A DNA stretch of 64,000 nucleotides from the NCBI RefSeq assembly GCF_024612015.1, contig NZ_CP102512.1, forward strand, positions 8,122,001-8,186,000, in the 5' to 3' direction. Every line of letters begins with the position of its first letter. Within the stretch, counting starts at the first letter, position 1. A model generated the notes under the pieces. The model was given only the letters and a program-made list of their open reading frames with translations, ran no database searches and was not told the DNA's origin. The DNA comes from Streptomyces sp. CA-210063 (GTDB lineage Bacteria > Actinomycetota > Actinomycetes > Streptomycetales > Streptomycetaceae). Of this stretch, positions 27,056 to 35,718 are shown in pieces. The translations under genes and the position numbers were made by a program.

Positions 27056-27123
27056 GTCGCGCCCACGCGGCGGAGCCGCACATCGAAACAGTCCCGCGCC
27101 CCTGAAAGATCCAGGGGCGCGGG
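27056..27123. repeat. Dispersed intergenic inverted repeat, partial copy 2
   Basis: Shares with the copy at 62631-62761 the segment GCCCACGCGGCGGAGCCGCA and the CCCGCGCCCCTG arm, but lacks the right half. It overlaps the probable ctaB terminator. Confidence 0.8.
27093..27123 (+). terminator. Terminator hairpin after ctaB
   Basis: A perfect 12-bp stem (CCCGCGCCCCTG and complement) with a 7-base loop is followed by TTTCGTGTTC, 66 bases after the ctaB stop. Confidence 0.7.
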
Positions 27124-27189
27124 TTTCGTGTTCAAGGCCACGCGGCCCTGCCGTGGCCCCCTGCTTTACCCATCGGTAGCATCCTGACC

Positions 27190-27552
27190 ATGGCAGACAC
27201 CAAGCAGGTTGACGAGGCCAAGGACGCCAAGCAGGCCGCCAAGGCCGAGCGCCGAGCGACCCGGCTGGCCAAGCAGATCGGCGCCTTCTCCAAGGCCCAC
27301 GGCGGAGCCGAGGCCCAGGTCGCCTACATGGGCCAGCGCGGAGCGAGGATCGTGCTCGTCGGCGAGGACGGCGGCTGGGGCGACCTCGTGGCCCCCACCT
27401 ACGCCATCGCCGAGCAGGCCGTGCAGAAGGCCGGCGTCACCGTCCACGAGGACTTCGACGGGGAGTTCGCCGCCAAGGTGAAGACCGGCCCGTACGAGTG
27501 GACACGGATGGCCGGAATCCAGGTCGGCGGACCGAGCAACAGCAACACCTGA
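27190..27552 (+). CDS. Conserved actinobacterial protein of unknown function
   Basis: A 120-residue soluble protein whose first 40 residues are a highly charged Lys/Ala/Glu helix (possible coiled coil). A compact alpha/beta part follows with GARIVLVGEDGGWGDLVAP. I do not recognise a named domain. It sits between ctaB and an amidohydrolase-like gene in an all-plus run, with an ATG just after a terminator. Codon use is normal for the region, so it is a real gene of unknown role. Confidence 0.82.
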   Translation: MADTKQVDEAKDAKQAAKAERRATRLAKQIGAFSKAHGGAEAQVAYMGQRGARIVLVGEDGGWGDLVAPTYAIAEQAVQKAGVTVHEDFDGEFAAKVKTGPYEWTRMAGIQVGGPSNSNT

Positions 27553-27609
27553 GGCGGACTCACCCGTTAGGACCTGTGGAGCACACGGGTCCAGTCTCGG
27601 GGAGTCCGG

Positions 27610-28716
27610 ATGATCGAAACGCCGTCCCTCGTGGACCAGTACTGCCACGGCGTACTGAGAACGGAGCTGGGCCTCGGCACCTTCGAGGCCCACCTCGCCC
27701 GCAGTGAGGGACCGCCGGCGCCCGGCACCACCTTCTTCGACACCCAGACGGGTTTCGCGGTACGCCGCTGGTGCCCGCCCCTGCTGGGCCTGGAACCCCA
27801 CTGCCCACCGGCCCGCTACCTCGCCCGACGCCGTGAACTGGGCGTACTGGAGGCGGGCCGCAGACTGCTGCGGGGCAGCGGCATCACCACCTACCTCGTC
27901 GACACCGGGCTGCCGGGCGACCTCACCGGCCCGGGCGAGATGGCCTCCACGGGAGACGCGGACGCACACGAGATCGTCCGCCTCGAACTCCTCGCCGAAC
28001 AGGTCGCCGACACCTCCGGCACCGTCGAGTCGTTCCTGGCCAATCTCGCCGAGTCGGTCCACGCGGCGGCCGCGAACGCCGTCGCCTTCGCGTCGGTGGC
28101 GGGCGTACGGCACGGCCTGGCGCTGGCGCCCGAACCGCCCGGGCCGGGGGAGGTGCGGGGCGCGGTGGGGCGCTGGCTCACGCACCGGCCGGTCGGCGGG
28201 GAGCTCACCGACCCGGTCCTGCTGCGGCATCTGCTGTGGATCGCCGTCGCCTCCGGCCGCCCCCTGCAACTCCACGCCGGCCTCGGCGAACCGGGCCTGC
28301 GCATCGACCGTACGGACCCCGTCCTGCTCACCGACTTCGCCCGCGCCACGGCGGGTCTCGGCACCGACCTGGTCCTGCTGCACGGCTACCCCTACCACCG
28401 GCACGCGGCCCATCTCGCCGGTGTCTTCCCGCACGTCTACGCCGACCTGGGCGCCGAACTCGTCCACACCGGCGCCCGGGCCGCCGCCGTACTCGCCGAG
28501 GTCCTGGAACTGGCGCCCTTCGGCAAGCTCCTCTTCTCCAGCGGCGCCCACGGCCTGCCCGAGCTGCATGTGGTCGGGGCCCGGCTGTTCCGGGAGGCGC
28601 TGGCGCGGGTGCTGGGGACCTGGGTGGCGGAGGGCGCGTGGTCGCCGGTGGACGCGCAGCGCGTGGCGGCGCTGATCGCGGCGGGGAACGCGCGCCGGGT
28701 GTACGGGTTGGAGTGA
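27610..28716 (+). CDS. Amidohydrolase-family protein (FluG-like TIM barrel)
   Basis: A 368-residue protein. The C-terminal half reads as a metal-dependent hydrolase barrel: LQLHAGLGEP (about 220-229), VLLHGYPYHRHAAHLA, YADLGAE and LLFSSGAHGLPE, a pattern like amidohydrolase-2/FluG proteins. The N-terminal part (SLVDQYCHGVL) replaces the usual D-x-H metal motif with DQYCH. The substrate is unknown. It is separated from a nucleotidyltransferase gene by 45 bases on the same strand. Confidence 0.8.
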   Translation: MIETPSLVDQYCHGVLRTELGLGTFEAHLARSEGPPAPGTTFFDTQTGFAVRRWCPPLLGLEPHCPPARYLARRRELGVLEAGRRLLRGSGITTYLVDTGLPGDLTGPGEMASTGDADAHEIVRLELLAEQVADTSGTVESFLANLAESVHAAAANAVAFASVAGVRHGLALAPEPPGPGEVRGAVGRWLTHRPVGGELTDPVLLRHLLWIAVASGRPLQLHAGLGEPGLRIDRTDPVLLTDFARATAGLGTDLVLLHGYPYHRHAAHLAGVFPHVYADLGAELVHTGARAAAVLAEVLELAPFGKLLFSSGAHGLPELHVVGARLFREALARVLGTWVAEGAWSPVDAQRVAALIAAGNARRVYGLE

Positions 28717-28761
28717 ACCTTCGGGTGTACGGGGTCGGCGCGAGCTGTACAGACTGGGCGT

Positions 28762-29595
28762 ATGACACGCAGCGACGGGATCATCACCGAGCCCACTCCT
28801 TTATTCGGCGGAGGCAGGACCCCCACCGGCACTACCACCGGGGCCGCCGCCCTGGCCGACACCGGCCCCGAGACCGCCGATCTGCTCGACCGCTTCCTCG
28901 ATGAACTCCAGGACGGCCTGGCGCCGCTCGCCGTCTGGGCCCACGGCTCTCTCGGTGGGGGCGATTATCAGGAGGGCCGCAGCGACCTGGACCTGATCGC
29001 CGTGCTGGCCGGCCCGGTCACGGCGAGGACGGCCTGGCGGGTGGCACGGCTGCACGCCCGTCTGCGCCACGAACCGCTGGCCGCCCTGCTGCACTGCACC
29101 TATCTGACCTCCGGGACGACGGACGACGCCCAGCGCAAGCACCTCACTTGGGCGCACGAGCAGTTGTTCCGGCGGACGGTCACCCCGGTCACCCGGCGCG
29201 AGCTGCACACGTTCGGCCTAGTCCTGCACGGCGAATCGCCCAAGGGGCTGCTGCCGCCGGTGTCGGACATCGAGCTGGACGCGTTCGTCGTCCGAGACCA
29301 GCAGGAGTTCTGGCGCCCGGCGGTCGACAAGGCCCACCTCTGGAACCAGGACGTCTGGGTCGACCTCGGCCTGCTCACCCACGCCCGCGCCACCGCCGCC
29401 CTGCGCGACGGCCGGCTGATCACCAAGCGCGAGGCCCTGGACCTGCTGCCCACCCTGGGCGCGCCCGCCGAGGTGGTCGACGACATCAGGCGGCGCCGGT
29501 ACGGGCAGCGGGCCGAGGAGGTGCCGCACCGTGGCGAGCTGACCCGGGCGTTCCTCGGCCCGGCGACCGACGACCTCGTACGGACGTACGGCTGA
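28762..29595 (+). CDS. Nucleotidyltransferase-fold protein (aminoglycoside adenylyltransferase-like)
   Basis: A 277-residue protein with the polymerase-beta-like motif AHGSLGGGDYQEGRSDLDLIA near residues 60-80 (GS...D-x-D), so the catalytic carboxylates are present. The rest resembles the helical C-terminus of streptomycin/spectinomycin adenylyltransferases. The substrate is unknown and may not be an antibiotic. Leucine 14 is a TTA codon (28801-28803), so expression probably depends on bldA and falls late in development. Confidence 0.8.
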   Translation: MTRSDGIITEPTPLFGGGRTPTGTTTGAAALADTGPETADLLDRFLDELQDGLAPLAVWAHGSLGGGDYQEGRSDLDLIAVLAGPVTARTAWRVARLHARLRHEPLAALLHCTYLTSGTTDDAQRKHLTWAHEQLFRRTVTPVTRRELHTFGLVLHGESPKGLLPPVSDIELDAFVVRDQQEFWRPAVDKAHLWNQDVWVDLGLLTHARATAALRDGRLITKREALDLLPTLGAPAEVVDDIRRRRYGQRAEEVPHRGELTRAFLGPATDDLVRTYG

Positions 29596-29608
29596 GGCCG
29601 GGACGGGC

Positions 29609-30622
29609 TCAGCCGCGCGCGGCGACCGGTGTCTCCACCGCCGCCGGACCCGGCACGTCCACCTCGTCCGCCGACCGCTCCCGCAGGGACAGCAGCACCC
29701 GGAGGGTGGCGATCCACACCAGGCAGGAGCCGAACATGTGGGCGCCGACCAGGACCTCGGGGAGGTCGGTGAAGTACTGGACGTAGCCCACGGCGCCCTG
29801 GGCCAGGAGGATCAGGAACAGGTCGCGGGTGCGGCGCAGGGGACCGGCGGGGGCGTCGACGGCCCTGAGGACGAACCACAGGGCGAAGGCCAGCGTCACC
29901 ACGATCCAGGCCAGGACGGCGTGCAGCTTGGTGACGTTCTCCCAGTTCAGGGGGATGCGCTCGACCTTGCTCGAGTCACCGGCGTGCGGACCCGCGCCGG
30001 TGACGACCGTGCCCACCGCGATCAGCAGCAGCGTGACGCCCACCAGGGCCCACACCAGCTGCCGCACCGCCTTGCCGACGAGCGGACGCGGGGCGGTGTC
30101 GCTCTCACCGGTGCGGTGCCACATCACGGCGGCGACGGCGATGAGCGCGGTGGAGAGCAGGAAGTGCGCGGCCACCGTGTACGGGTTGAGGCCGACCAGT
30201 ACGACGATGCCGCCGAGCACCGCGTTGCTCATGACGACCCAGAACTGCGTCCAGCCCAGCTTGGTGAGGCTGCGCCGGTAGGGCTTCTCCGAGCGCGCGG
30301 CGATGATCGCCCAGCCGACCGCCGCGCACAGCACGTACGTCAGCATGCGGTTGCCGAACTCGATGGCACCGTGCACGCCCATCGCACGGGTGGCGGTGAG
30401 CGAGTCGTCGGTGCACTTGGGCCAGGTCGGGCAGCCGAGGCCCGACCCGGTGAGCCGTACGGCACCGCCGGTCACCACGATGACCACCGCCATGACGAGC
30501 GCGGCGAGGGCCGCACGCCGGACCGTTCTGGGGTCCGGGGTCCAGCGTTCGGCGATGAAGGCGAGCGGGTTGCGCGCAGCGGAGACGAGGTCGTCGCGGG
30601 TCACTTTCGGCACGCGCACCAT
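29609..30622 (-). CDS. ctaA: Haem A synthase (COX15/CtaA)
   Basis: A 337-residue membrane protein with eight predicted helices that oxidises the haem O methyl group for cytochrome oxidase. The conserved haem-ligand regions include GVHGAIEFGNRMLTYVL and NVTKLHAVLAWIVV. The loop pair GLGCPTWPKC holds the family cysteines. The start MVRVPKVTRDD was chosen over a longer frame that runs into non-protein-like sequence. The stop lies 13 bases from the convergent nucleotidyltransferase stop. Confidence 0.93.
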   Translation of the reverse strand: MVRVPKVTRDDLVSAARNPLAFIAERWTPDPRTVRRAALAALVMAVVIVVTGGAVRLTGSGLGCPTWPKCTDDSLTATRAMGVHGAIEFGNRMLTYVLCAAVGWAIIAARSEKPYRRSLTKLGWTQFWVVMSNAVLGGIVVLVGLNPYTVAAHFLLSTALIAVAAVMWHRTGESDTAPRPLVGKAVRQLVWALVGVTLLLIAVGTVVTGAGPHAGDSSKVERIPLNWENVTKLHAVLAWIVVTLAFALWFVLRAVDAPAGPLRRTRDLFLILLAQGAVGYVQYFTDLPEVLVGAHMFGSCLVWIATLRVLLSLRERSADEVDVPGPAAVETPVAARG

Positions 30623-30692
30623 CGTAGGCCGCCGCTTGTGCACGTATTCACGAGGGGTGGGCCCCCTCCGTGACCGCCACCGTGACCTGCGT

Positions 30693-31463
30693 CTACTCCC
30701 AGCGGAAGAAGCGTGCCGCCGCGCCCAGCCCGAGCACCGCCCACACGGCGAGGATCCCGAGGTCGCCCCACGGCATCCCGGCCCCGTGCTGGAGGACGTC
30801 CCGCAGACCGTCCGACAGGGCGGCGATCGGCAGCAGTCCGAGCACGCTCTGCGCCGCGTCCGGGAACTTGTCCAGCGGGACCACCACACCGCCGCCCACG
30901 AGCAGCAGCAGGAACACCAGGTTCGCCGCCGCGAGCGTCGCCTCCGCCTTCAGCGTGCCCGCCATCAGCAGACCGAGACCGGAGAAGGCGGCCGTACCGA
31001 GGACGAGCAGGAGCAGTACGGCGAAGGGGTTGCCGTGCGGCGACCAGCCCATCGCGAAGGCGATCCCCGTGAGGAGGACGACCTGGAGGACCTCCGTGAC
31101 CAGCACGGACAGGGTCTTCGCGGTCATCAGGCCCCAGCGGGGGAGCGGCGAGACCGCCAGCCGCTTCAGCACGCCGTAGCGGCGCTCGAAGCCCGTGGCG
31201 ATCGCCTGTCCCGTGAACGCCGTCGACATCACGGCGAGCGCGAGGATGCCGGGGGCCAGGAAGTCGACGGCCTTCCCCTCGCCCGTGTCGACGATGTCCA
31301 CCGAGCCGAAGAGCACCAGCAGCAGGGTCGGGATGACGACCGTCAGGAGCAGCTGCTCGCCGTTGCGCAGCAGCATCTTCGTCTCCAGGGCCGCCTGCGC
31401 CGCGATCATGCGGGGGAGGGGGGCGGCGCCCGGCTTCGGCGTGTAGGTGCCGGTGGTGGTCAC
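30693..31463 (-). CDS. ABC-2 type transporter permease
   Basis: A 256-residue permease with six predicted helices, of the ABC-2 exporter class found in drug- and daunorubicin-resistance-like systems (AVMSTAFTGQAIATGFERRYGVLKRL). The GTG start overlaps a duplicated copy of the ATPase gene's end (GTGA at 31460-31463). This suggests that the true ATPase stop once lay here. It works with the ATPase encoded immediately upstream; the substrate is unknown. Confidence 0.9.
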   Translation of the reverse strand: MTTTGTYTPKPGAAPLPRMIAAQAALETKMLLRNGEQLLLTVVIPTLLLVLFGSVDIVDTGEGKAVDFLAPGILALAVMSTAFTGQAIATGFERRYGVLKRLAVSPLPRWGLMTAKTLSVLVTEVLQVVLLTGIAFAMGWSPHGNPFAVLLLLVLGTAAFSGLGLLMAGTLKAEATLAAANLVFLLLLVGGGVVVPLDKFPDAAQSVLGLLPIAALSDGLRDVLQHGAGMPWGDLGILAVWAVLGLGAAARFFRWE

Positions 31464-31582
31464 GAGCGCAGCTCCTTGCCGGTCAGCTCCAGGCTGTGCC
31501 TTCCCGGGGGATGACCCCCGGACCCCCAGCCGGTCCGTGTGCTGGCCTGGATCATGAACGCAACTCCTTGCCGGTCAGCTCC
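31460..31582. repeat. Duplicated 3' end of the ABC ATPase gene
   Basis: Two copies of the sequence coding for ELTGKELRS plus stop lie about 92 bases apart, at 31460-31487 and 31552-31579. They differ at only a few bases. The left copy is silent because the ATPase stops at the right copy. Confidence 0.85.
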
Positions 31583-32475
31583 AAGAACACGTCCTCCAGG
31601 GTGTGCCGTTCCACCGAGATCCGGTCCGGCATCACCCCGTGCTGGGCGCACCAGGAGGTGACGGTCGCCAGGAGTTGCGGGTCGATCTTGCCGGTCACCC
31701 GGTAGACGCCGGGCGTCAGTTCGAGGGCGGTGGAGTCCGCCGGGAGGGCCTTCAGCAGGGAGCCGACGTCGAGGGCCGGGCGGCCGGTGAAGCGGAGGGT
31801 GTTCTCGGCGCCGCCCCTGCACAGCTGCTCGGGCGTGCCCTGGGCGATGACCCGGCCGGCGTCGATGATCGCGACGTCGTCGGCGAGCTGCTCGGCCTCG
31901 TCCATGTAGTGCGTGGTGAGGATGACCGAGACACCGTCCGTGCGCAGGTCCCGGACGAGTTCCCAGGTCGCCCGGCGGGCCTGCGGGTCGAGGCCGGCGG
32001 TCGGCTCGTCCAGGAAGACCAGCTCGGGGCGGCCGACCACGGCCATGGCGAGGGCGAGGCGCTGCTGCTGGCCGCCGGAGAGCCGCCGGTAGGTCGTGCG
32101 ACCGCAGGAGCCGAGGCCCAGGCGCTCGATGAGGGCGTCCACATCGAGGGGGTGGGCGTGCAGCTTGGCCACGTGCCGCAGCATCTCGTCGGCTCGGGCG
32201 CCGGAGTAGACGCCGCCGGACTGGAGCATCACGCCGAGCCGGGGGCGCAGCGCCGCCGCCTCGCGGACCGGGTCGAGGCCGAGGACGGAGACCGAGCCGG
32301 AGTCCGGCTTCCGGTAGCCCTCGCACGTCTCGATCGTGGTCGTCTTGCCCGCGCCGTTGGGTCCGAGCACGGCGGTGACGCCCTCTCGGGCCGTCAGGTC
32401 GAGGCCATCCACCGCGGTCTTGTCGCCGTACCGTTTCACCAGGGACCGGACCTGGACCACGGGGTCACTTCGCAT
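31552..32475 (-). CDS. ABC transporter ATP-binding protein
   Basis: A 307-residue ATPase with Walker A GPNGAGKTT at 38-46, signature LSGGQQQR at 132-139 and Walker B LVFLDEP at 152-158. The C-terminal extension is typical of drug-exporter ATPases (DrrA/CcmA group). The ATG at 32475 fits the family N-terminus (MRSDPVVQVRSLVKRYG). It is normally coupled to its permease; here an 88-base segment separates the stop from the permease start. Confidence 0.92.
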   Translation of the reverse strand: MRSDPVVQVRSLVKRYGDKTAVDGLDLTAREGVTAVLGPNGAGKTTTIETCEGYRKPDSGSVSVLGLDPVREAAALRPRLGVMLQSGGVYSGARADEMLRHVAKLHAHPLDVDALIERLGLGSCGRTTYRRLSGGQQQRLALAMAVVGRPELVFLDEPTAGLDPQARRATWELVRDLRTDGVSVILTTHYMDEAEQLADDVAIIDAGRVIAQGTPEQLCRGGAENTLRFTGRPALDVGSLLKALPADSTALELTPGVYRVTGKIDPQLLATVTSWCAQHGVMPDRISVERHTLEDVFLELTGKELRS

Positions 32476-32485
32476 GGGCCCGAGT

Positions 32486-33319
32486 CTAGGGACGCGGCCG
32501 GGTGCCCAGAGGGGCGGGTCCGGAGATCTCCTCCTCACGGGGACGGTGCGTCGGGAGCCAGCGCTCGGCGTACGCCACCGCGTCGGCCACCGGGAACAGA
32601 CGTACGTCCGCCGCGCCCGCCTTTCCCCGTACGACCCCGTGATCGCGCTCGAAGTCCCACCCCAGCTCGTCGAAGCGGTCCGAGTCGATCGACACCTCGG
32701 TCACCACCTCCCAGCCGTCCGGGCCCGGGCGGCCGACCTGGACCAGGGGCGCGGGTATCCGGTATTCGGCGAGGTGGAAGCTGGTGCAGGAGTCGTAGCC
32801 CGCGCCGAGGAGGAGCACGCGGGCGCCCGCCTTCTCCAGCCGGGCCAGGGGGCTGCGCTCGCCGAGGCGGCAGTCGGGGGCGTGGTCCGCGAGGATCGCC
32901 GCCGCGCCCGGGCCGATCGCCGCGAAGGACGTCTGGGGGTGCGCGCTGCGCAGGGCGCCCGGCCAGGTCCGTACCGTCTCGGGGATCACGCCGACCCCGC
33001 GAGTGGGGGTGGTGCGCGGGTCGTAGGCGGGCATGGTCGACCGGATCAGCCCCCACCACTCCTCCGGCACCGGCGGGTACGCCCACAGTGCCGGGTCCGA
33101 GAGCTGGCCGGTCTGGCTGGGGACGACCAGGGTGCCGTCCGGACCGAGTGCGTCGAGCAGCGCCCGGACGACCGTGACGGGGCCTCCGCAGACCCAGCCG
33201 AGCGCGCTGAGCGAGGAGTGCACGAGGAGGGTCTCGCCGGGGTTGACACCGGTCGCGCGCAGGTCCGCGGCCAAGCCCTCACGGGTGACAAGTGGGCCGG
33301 TGGGAGGGGTTGTCGACAT
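32486..33319 (-). CDS. AAC(3)-like aminoglycoside N-acetyltransferase family protein
   Basis: A 277-residue protein of the antibiotic N-acetyltransferase (AAC(3)/YokD) family. It has the acetyl-CoA and catalytic motif HSSLSALGWV from residue 34 and the SAHPQTSFAAIGP motif near 145-157. The start MSTTPPTGPLV fits; a longer frame adds 18 doubtful residues. Chromosomal copies next to suf genes are common in Streptomyces and are not proof of resistance. It is divergent from sufR across a palindrome-rich gap. Confidence 0.85.
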   Translation of the reverse strand: MSTTPPTGPLVTREGLAADLRATGVNPGETLLVHSSLSALGWVCGGPVTVVRALLDALGPDGTLVVPSQTGQLSDPALWAYPPVPEEWWGLIRSTMPAYDPRTTPTRGVGVIPETVRTWPGALRSAHPQTSFAAIGPGAAAILADHAPDCRLGERSPLARLEKAGARVLLLGAGYDSCTSFHLAEYRIPAPLVQVGRPGPDGWEVVTEVSIDSDRFDELGWDFERDHGVVRGKAGAADVRLFPVADAVAYAERWLPTHRPREEEISGPAPLGTRPRP

Positions 33320-33361
33320 GGTGTGGCAGTCTTCCGGAGCGGCCTTCGCGACGCCACCCGT

Positions 33362-33409
33362 TTGATCGATCAATGATCGTTTCCGCAGGTCACCTTAGGT
33401 ATACCTAAG
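33362..33409. promoter_or_regulatory. Two perfect palindromes between the AAC(3)-like gene and sufR
   Basis: TTGATCGATCAA (33362-33373) and CTTAGGTATACCTAAG (33394-33409) are perfect dyads in the divergent promoter region. The second has TTAGG/CCTAA half-sites like DtxR/IdeR-family iron boxes but with a four-base instead of nine-base spacer. It may still link suf expression to iron. An alternative is a TetR/GntR-type operator for the left gene. Confidence 0.5.
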
Positions 33410-33467
33410 TGATGCACGGCACCGTCCGCTCGTTCGGACGCGGCTTGCCCCTCCCCGAGGAATTACG

Positions 33468-33481
33468 CAACAATGGCGTTG
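33468..33481. promoter_or_regulatory. SufR operator CAAC-N6-GTTG overlapping the sufR start
   Basis: The sequence CAACAATGGCGTTG matches the 14-bp palindrome CAAC-N6-GTTG described for SufR in Streptomyces avermitilis. It ends on the first base of the GTG start. Binding there would block transcription of the whole suf operon, giving autoregulation. Confidence 0.72.
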
Positions 33482-34215
33482 TGAAAAACGTTGGCGAGGC
33501 TCCGCAGGAGGAACTCGCGACCGGTGAGCGCTCCACGCGCAACCGGGTCGCGCGGTCCATCCTGGACCACGGCCCGTCCACCGTGGCCGACCTCGCCGGA
33601 CGCCTCGGGCTGACCCAGGCGGCCGTCCGCCGGCACCTCGACGCACTGGTCGCCGACGACGTCGTACAACCCCGTGAGCAGCGCGTCTACGGTGCGCGCA
33701 CGCGGGGGCGCCCGGCCAAGGTGTTCGCCCTGACGGACTGCGGGCGCGACGCCTTCGACCAGTCGTACGACAAGCTCGCCGCGGACGCGCTCCGCTGGAT
33801 CGCGGACCAGGAGGGCGGGGCGCAGGCCGTCGCCGCCTTCGCCCGGGCCCGGGTCGCCGCCCAGGCCGGCGCCTACCGCAAGGCCGTCGAGGCCGCGGGC
33901 CCCGAACAGAAGACAGAAGCTCTGGCCAAGGCCTTGAGCGCCGACGGGTACGCTGCTACGGCTCGCAGTGCCCCCCACCCCCACCAGGGTGAGCAGCTCT
34001 GCCAGCACCACTGTCCGGTCGCCCATGTCGCCGAGCAGTTCCCGCAGCTCTGCGAGGCCGAGACCGAACTCTTCGCCGAACTGCTCGGTACACACGTCCA
34101 GCGGCTGGCCACCATCGCCCACGGCGACGGCGTCTGCACGACGTTCATCCCCAGAATTTCCAAGACAGCCACCGACACCGCATCTGCAAGCACCGCCGGG
34201 AGGAACCCCGCATGA
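33481..34215 (+). CDS. sufR: SufR-type [4Fe-4S] repressor of the suf operon
   Basis: A 244-residue winged-helix repressor. The N-terminal helix-turn-helix reads [20 protein letters not shown] (about 34-53). The Fe-S ligand cysteines are Cys174, Cys178, Cys191 and Cys219 in the C-terminal part. When Fe-S clusters are scarce it should lose its cluster and release the operon. I chose GTG 33481 because the protein alignment starts at [11 protein letters not shown]; the longer frame would bury the operator in coding sequence. The stop overlaps sufB (ATGA). Confidence 0.93.
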   Translation: MKNVGEAPQEELATGERSTRNRVARSILDHGPSTVADLAGRLGLTQAAVRRHLDALVADDVVQPREQRVYGARTRGRPAKVFALTDCGRDAFDQSYDKLAADALRWIADQEGGAQAVAAFARARVAAQAGAYRKAVEAAGPEQKTEALAKALSADGYAATARSAPHPHQGEQLCQHHCPVAHVAEQFPQLCEAETELFAELLGTHVQRLATIAHGDGVCTTFIPRISKTATDTASASTAGRNPA

Positions 34216-35636
34216 CGCTCCCCATCGAGGAGACTGCCCACCCCGAGCTCGAGGGTCTGGGCAACTACGAATACGGCTGGGCCGACTCCGACGTGGCCGG
34301 TGCCTCTGCCAAGCGCGGTATCAACGAGGACGTCGTCCGCGACATCTCCGCGAAGAAGAACGAGCCGGAGTGGATGACCAAGCTCCGTCTCAAGGGCCTG
34401 CGCCTCTTCGAGAAGAAGCCCATGCCGAACTGGGGCTCGGACCTGTCGGGCATCGACTTCGACAACATCAAGTACTTCGTGCGCTCCACGGAGAAGCAGG
34501 CGGAGTCCTGGGAGGACCTGCCCGAGGACATCAAGAACACGTACGACAAGCTCGGCATCCCCGAGGCGGAGAAGCAGCGCCTCGTCGCCGGTGTCGCGGC
34601 CCAGTACGAGTCCGAGGTCGTCTACCACCAGATCCGCGAGGACCTGGAGGAGCAGGGCGTCATCTTCCTCGACACCGACACCGCCCTGAAGGAGCACCCG
34701 GAGCTCTTCAAGGAGTACTTCGGCACGGTCATCCCGGTCGGCGACAACAAGTTCGCGTCGCTGAACACCGCGGTGTGGTCCGGCGGTTCCTTCATCTACG
34801 TGCCGAAGGGCGTGCACGTGGAGATCCCGCTCCAGGCCTACTTCCGTATCAACACGGAGAACATGGGCCAGTTCGAGCGGACGCTGATCATCGTCGACGA
34901 GGACGCCTACGTCCACTACGTCGAGGGTTGTACGGCGCCGATCTACAAGTCGGACTCCCTCCACTCCGCGGTGGTCGAGATCATCGTGAAGAAGGGCGCC
35001 CGCTGCCGCTACACGACCATCCAGAACTGGTCGAACAACGTCTACAACCTGGTCACCAAGCGCGCCGTGGCGTACGAGGGCGCGACCATGGAGTGGATCG
35101 ACGGCAACATCGGCTCCAAGGTCACCATGAAGTACCCGGCCGTCTACCTGATGGGCGAGCACGCCAAGGGCGAGACCCTGTCCATCGCCTTCGCGGGCGA
35201 GGGGCAGCACCAGGACGCCGGCTCCAAGATGGTCCACATGGCGCCGAACACCTCCTCCAACATCGTCTCCAAGTCGGTGGCGCGCGGTGGCGGTCGTACG
35301 TCCTACCGCGGTCTCGTCGAGATCGGTGAGGGCGCCCACGGCTCCAAGTCGAACGTGCTGTGCGACGCGCTGCTCGTCGACACCATCTCCCGCTCCGACA
35401 CGTACCCCTATGTGGACGTCCGCGAGGACGACGTGTCCATGGGCCACGAGGCGACCGTCTCCAAGGTCTCCGAGGACCAGCTCTTCTACCTGATGAGCCG
35501 CGGTCTGAGCGAGTTCGAGGCGATGGCGATGATCGTGCGCGGCTTCGTCGAGCCCATCGCGAAGGAGCTGCCCATGGAGTACGCCCTGGAACTCAACCGG
35601 CTGATCGAGCTGCAGATGGAAGGCGCGGTCGGCTGA
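34212..35636 (+). CDS. sufB: Fe-S cluster scaffold subunit SufB
   Basis: A 474-residue SufB of the SufBC2D complex on which new Fe-S clusters form. The beta-helix core has the characteristic segments [44 protein letters not shown] and [10 protein letters not shown]. Full length with no gaps. It overlaps sufR by four bases and is followed after 82 bases by sufD. Confidence 0.97.
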   Translation: MTLPIEETAHPELEGLGNYEYGWADSDVAGASAKRGINEDVVRDISAKKNEPEWMTKLRLKGLRLFEKKPMPNWGSDLSGIDFDNIKYFVRSTEKQAESWEDLPEDIKNTYDKLGIPEAEKQRLVAGVAAQYESEVVYHQIREDLEEQGVIFLDTDTALKEHPELFKEYFGTVIPVGDNKFASLNTAVWSGGSFIYVPKGVHVEIPLQAYFRINTENMGQFERTLIIVDEDAYVHYVEGCTAPIYKSDSLHSAVVEIIVKKGARCRYTTIQNWSNNVYNLVTKRAVAYEGATMEWIDGNIGSKVTMKYPAVYLMGEHAKGETLSIAFAGEGQHQDAGSKMVHMAPNTSSNIVSKSVARGGGRTSYRGLVEIGEGAHGSKSNVLCDALLVDTISRSDTYPYVDVREDDVSMGHEATVSKVSEDQLFYLMSRGLSEFEAMAMIVRGFVEPIAKELPMEYALELNRLIELQMEGAVG

Positions 35637-35659
35637 CCCGCCGCCTGTCCGGTAGCTAG

Positions 35660-35680
35660 CGGCCCGCCCTCGGCGGGCCG
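35660..35680 (+). terminator. Intra-operon hairpin between sufB and sufD
   Basis: A 9-bp perfect GC stem (CGGCCCGCC, loop CTC) lies 24 bases after sufB with no T-run. It may stabilise the sufB message or lower expression of downstream genes relative to sufB, rather than end transcription. Confidence 0.45.
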
Positions 35681-35718
35681 AGGATCGCAACACGTAGGAA
35701 GAGAGCAGACCGACAGCC

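Noticed and set aside
32486..33319. A dedicated aminoglycoside resistance gene
   Set aside because: AAC(3)-family proteins beside suf genes are common in Streptomyces cores, and no aminoglycoside biosynthesis genes are in the window; family membership alone does not show resistance.
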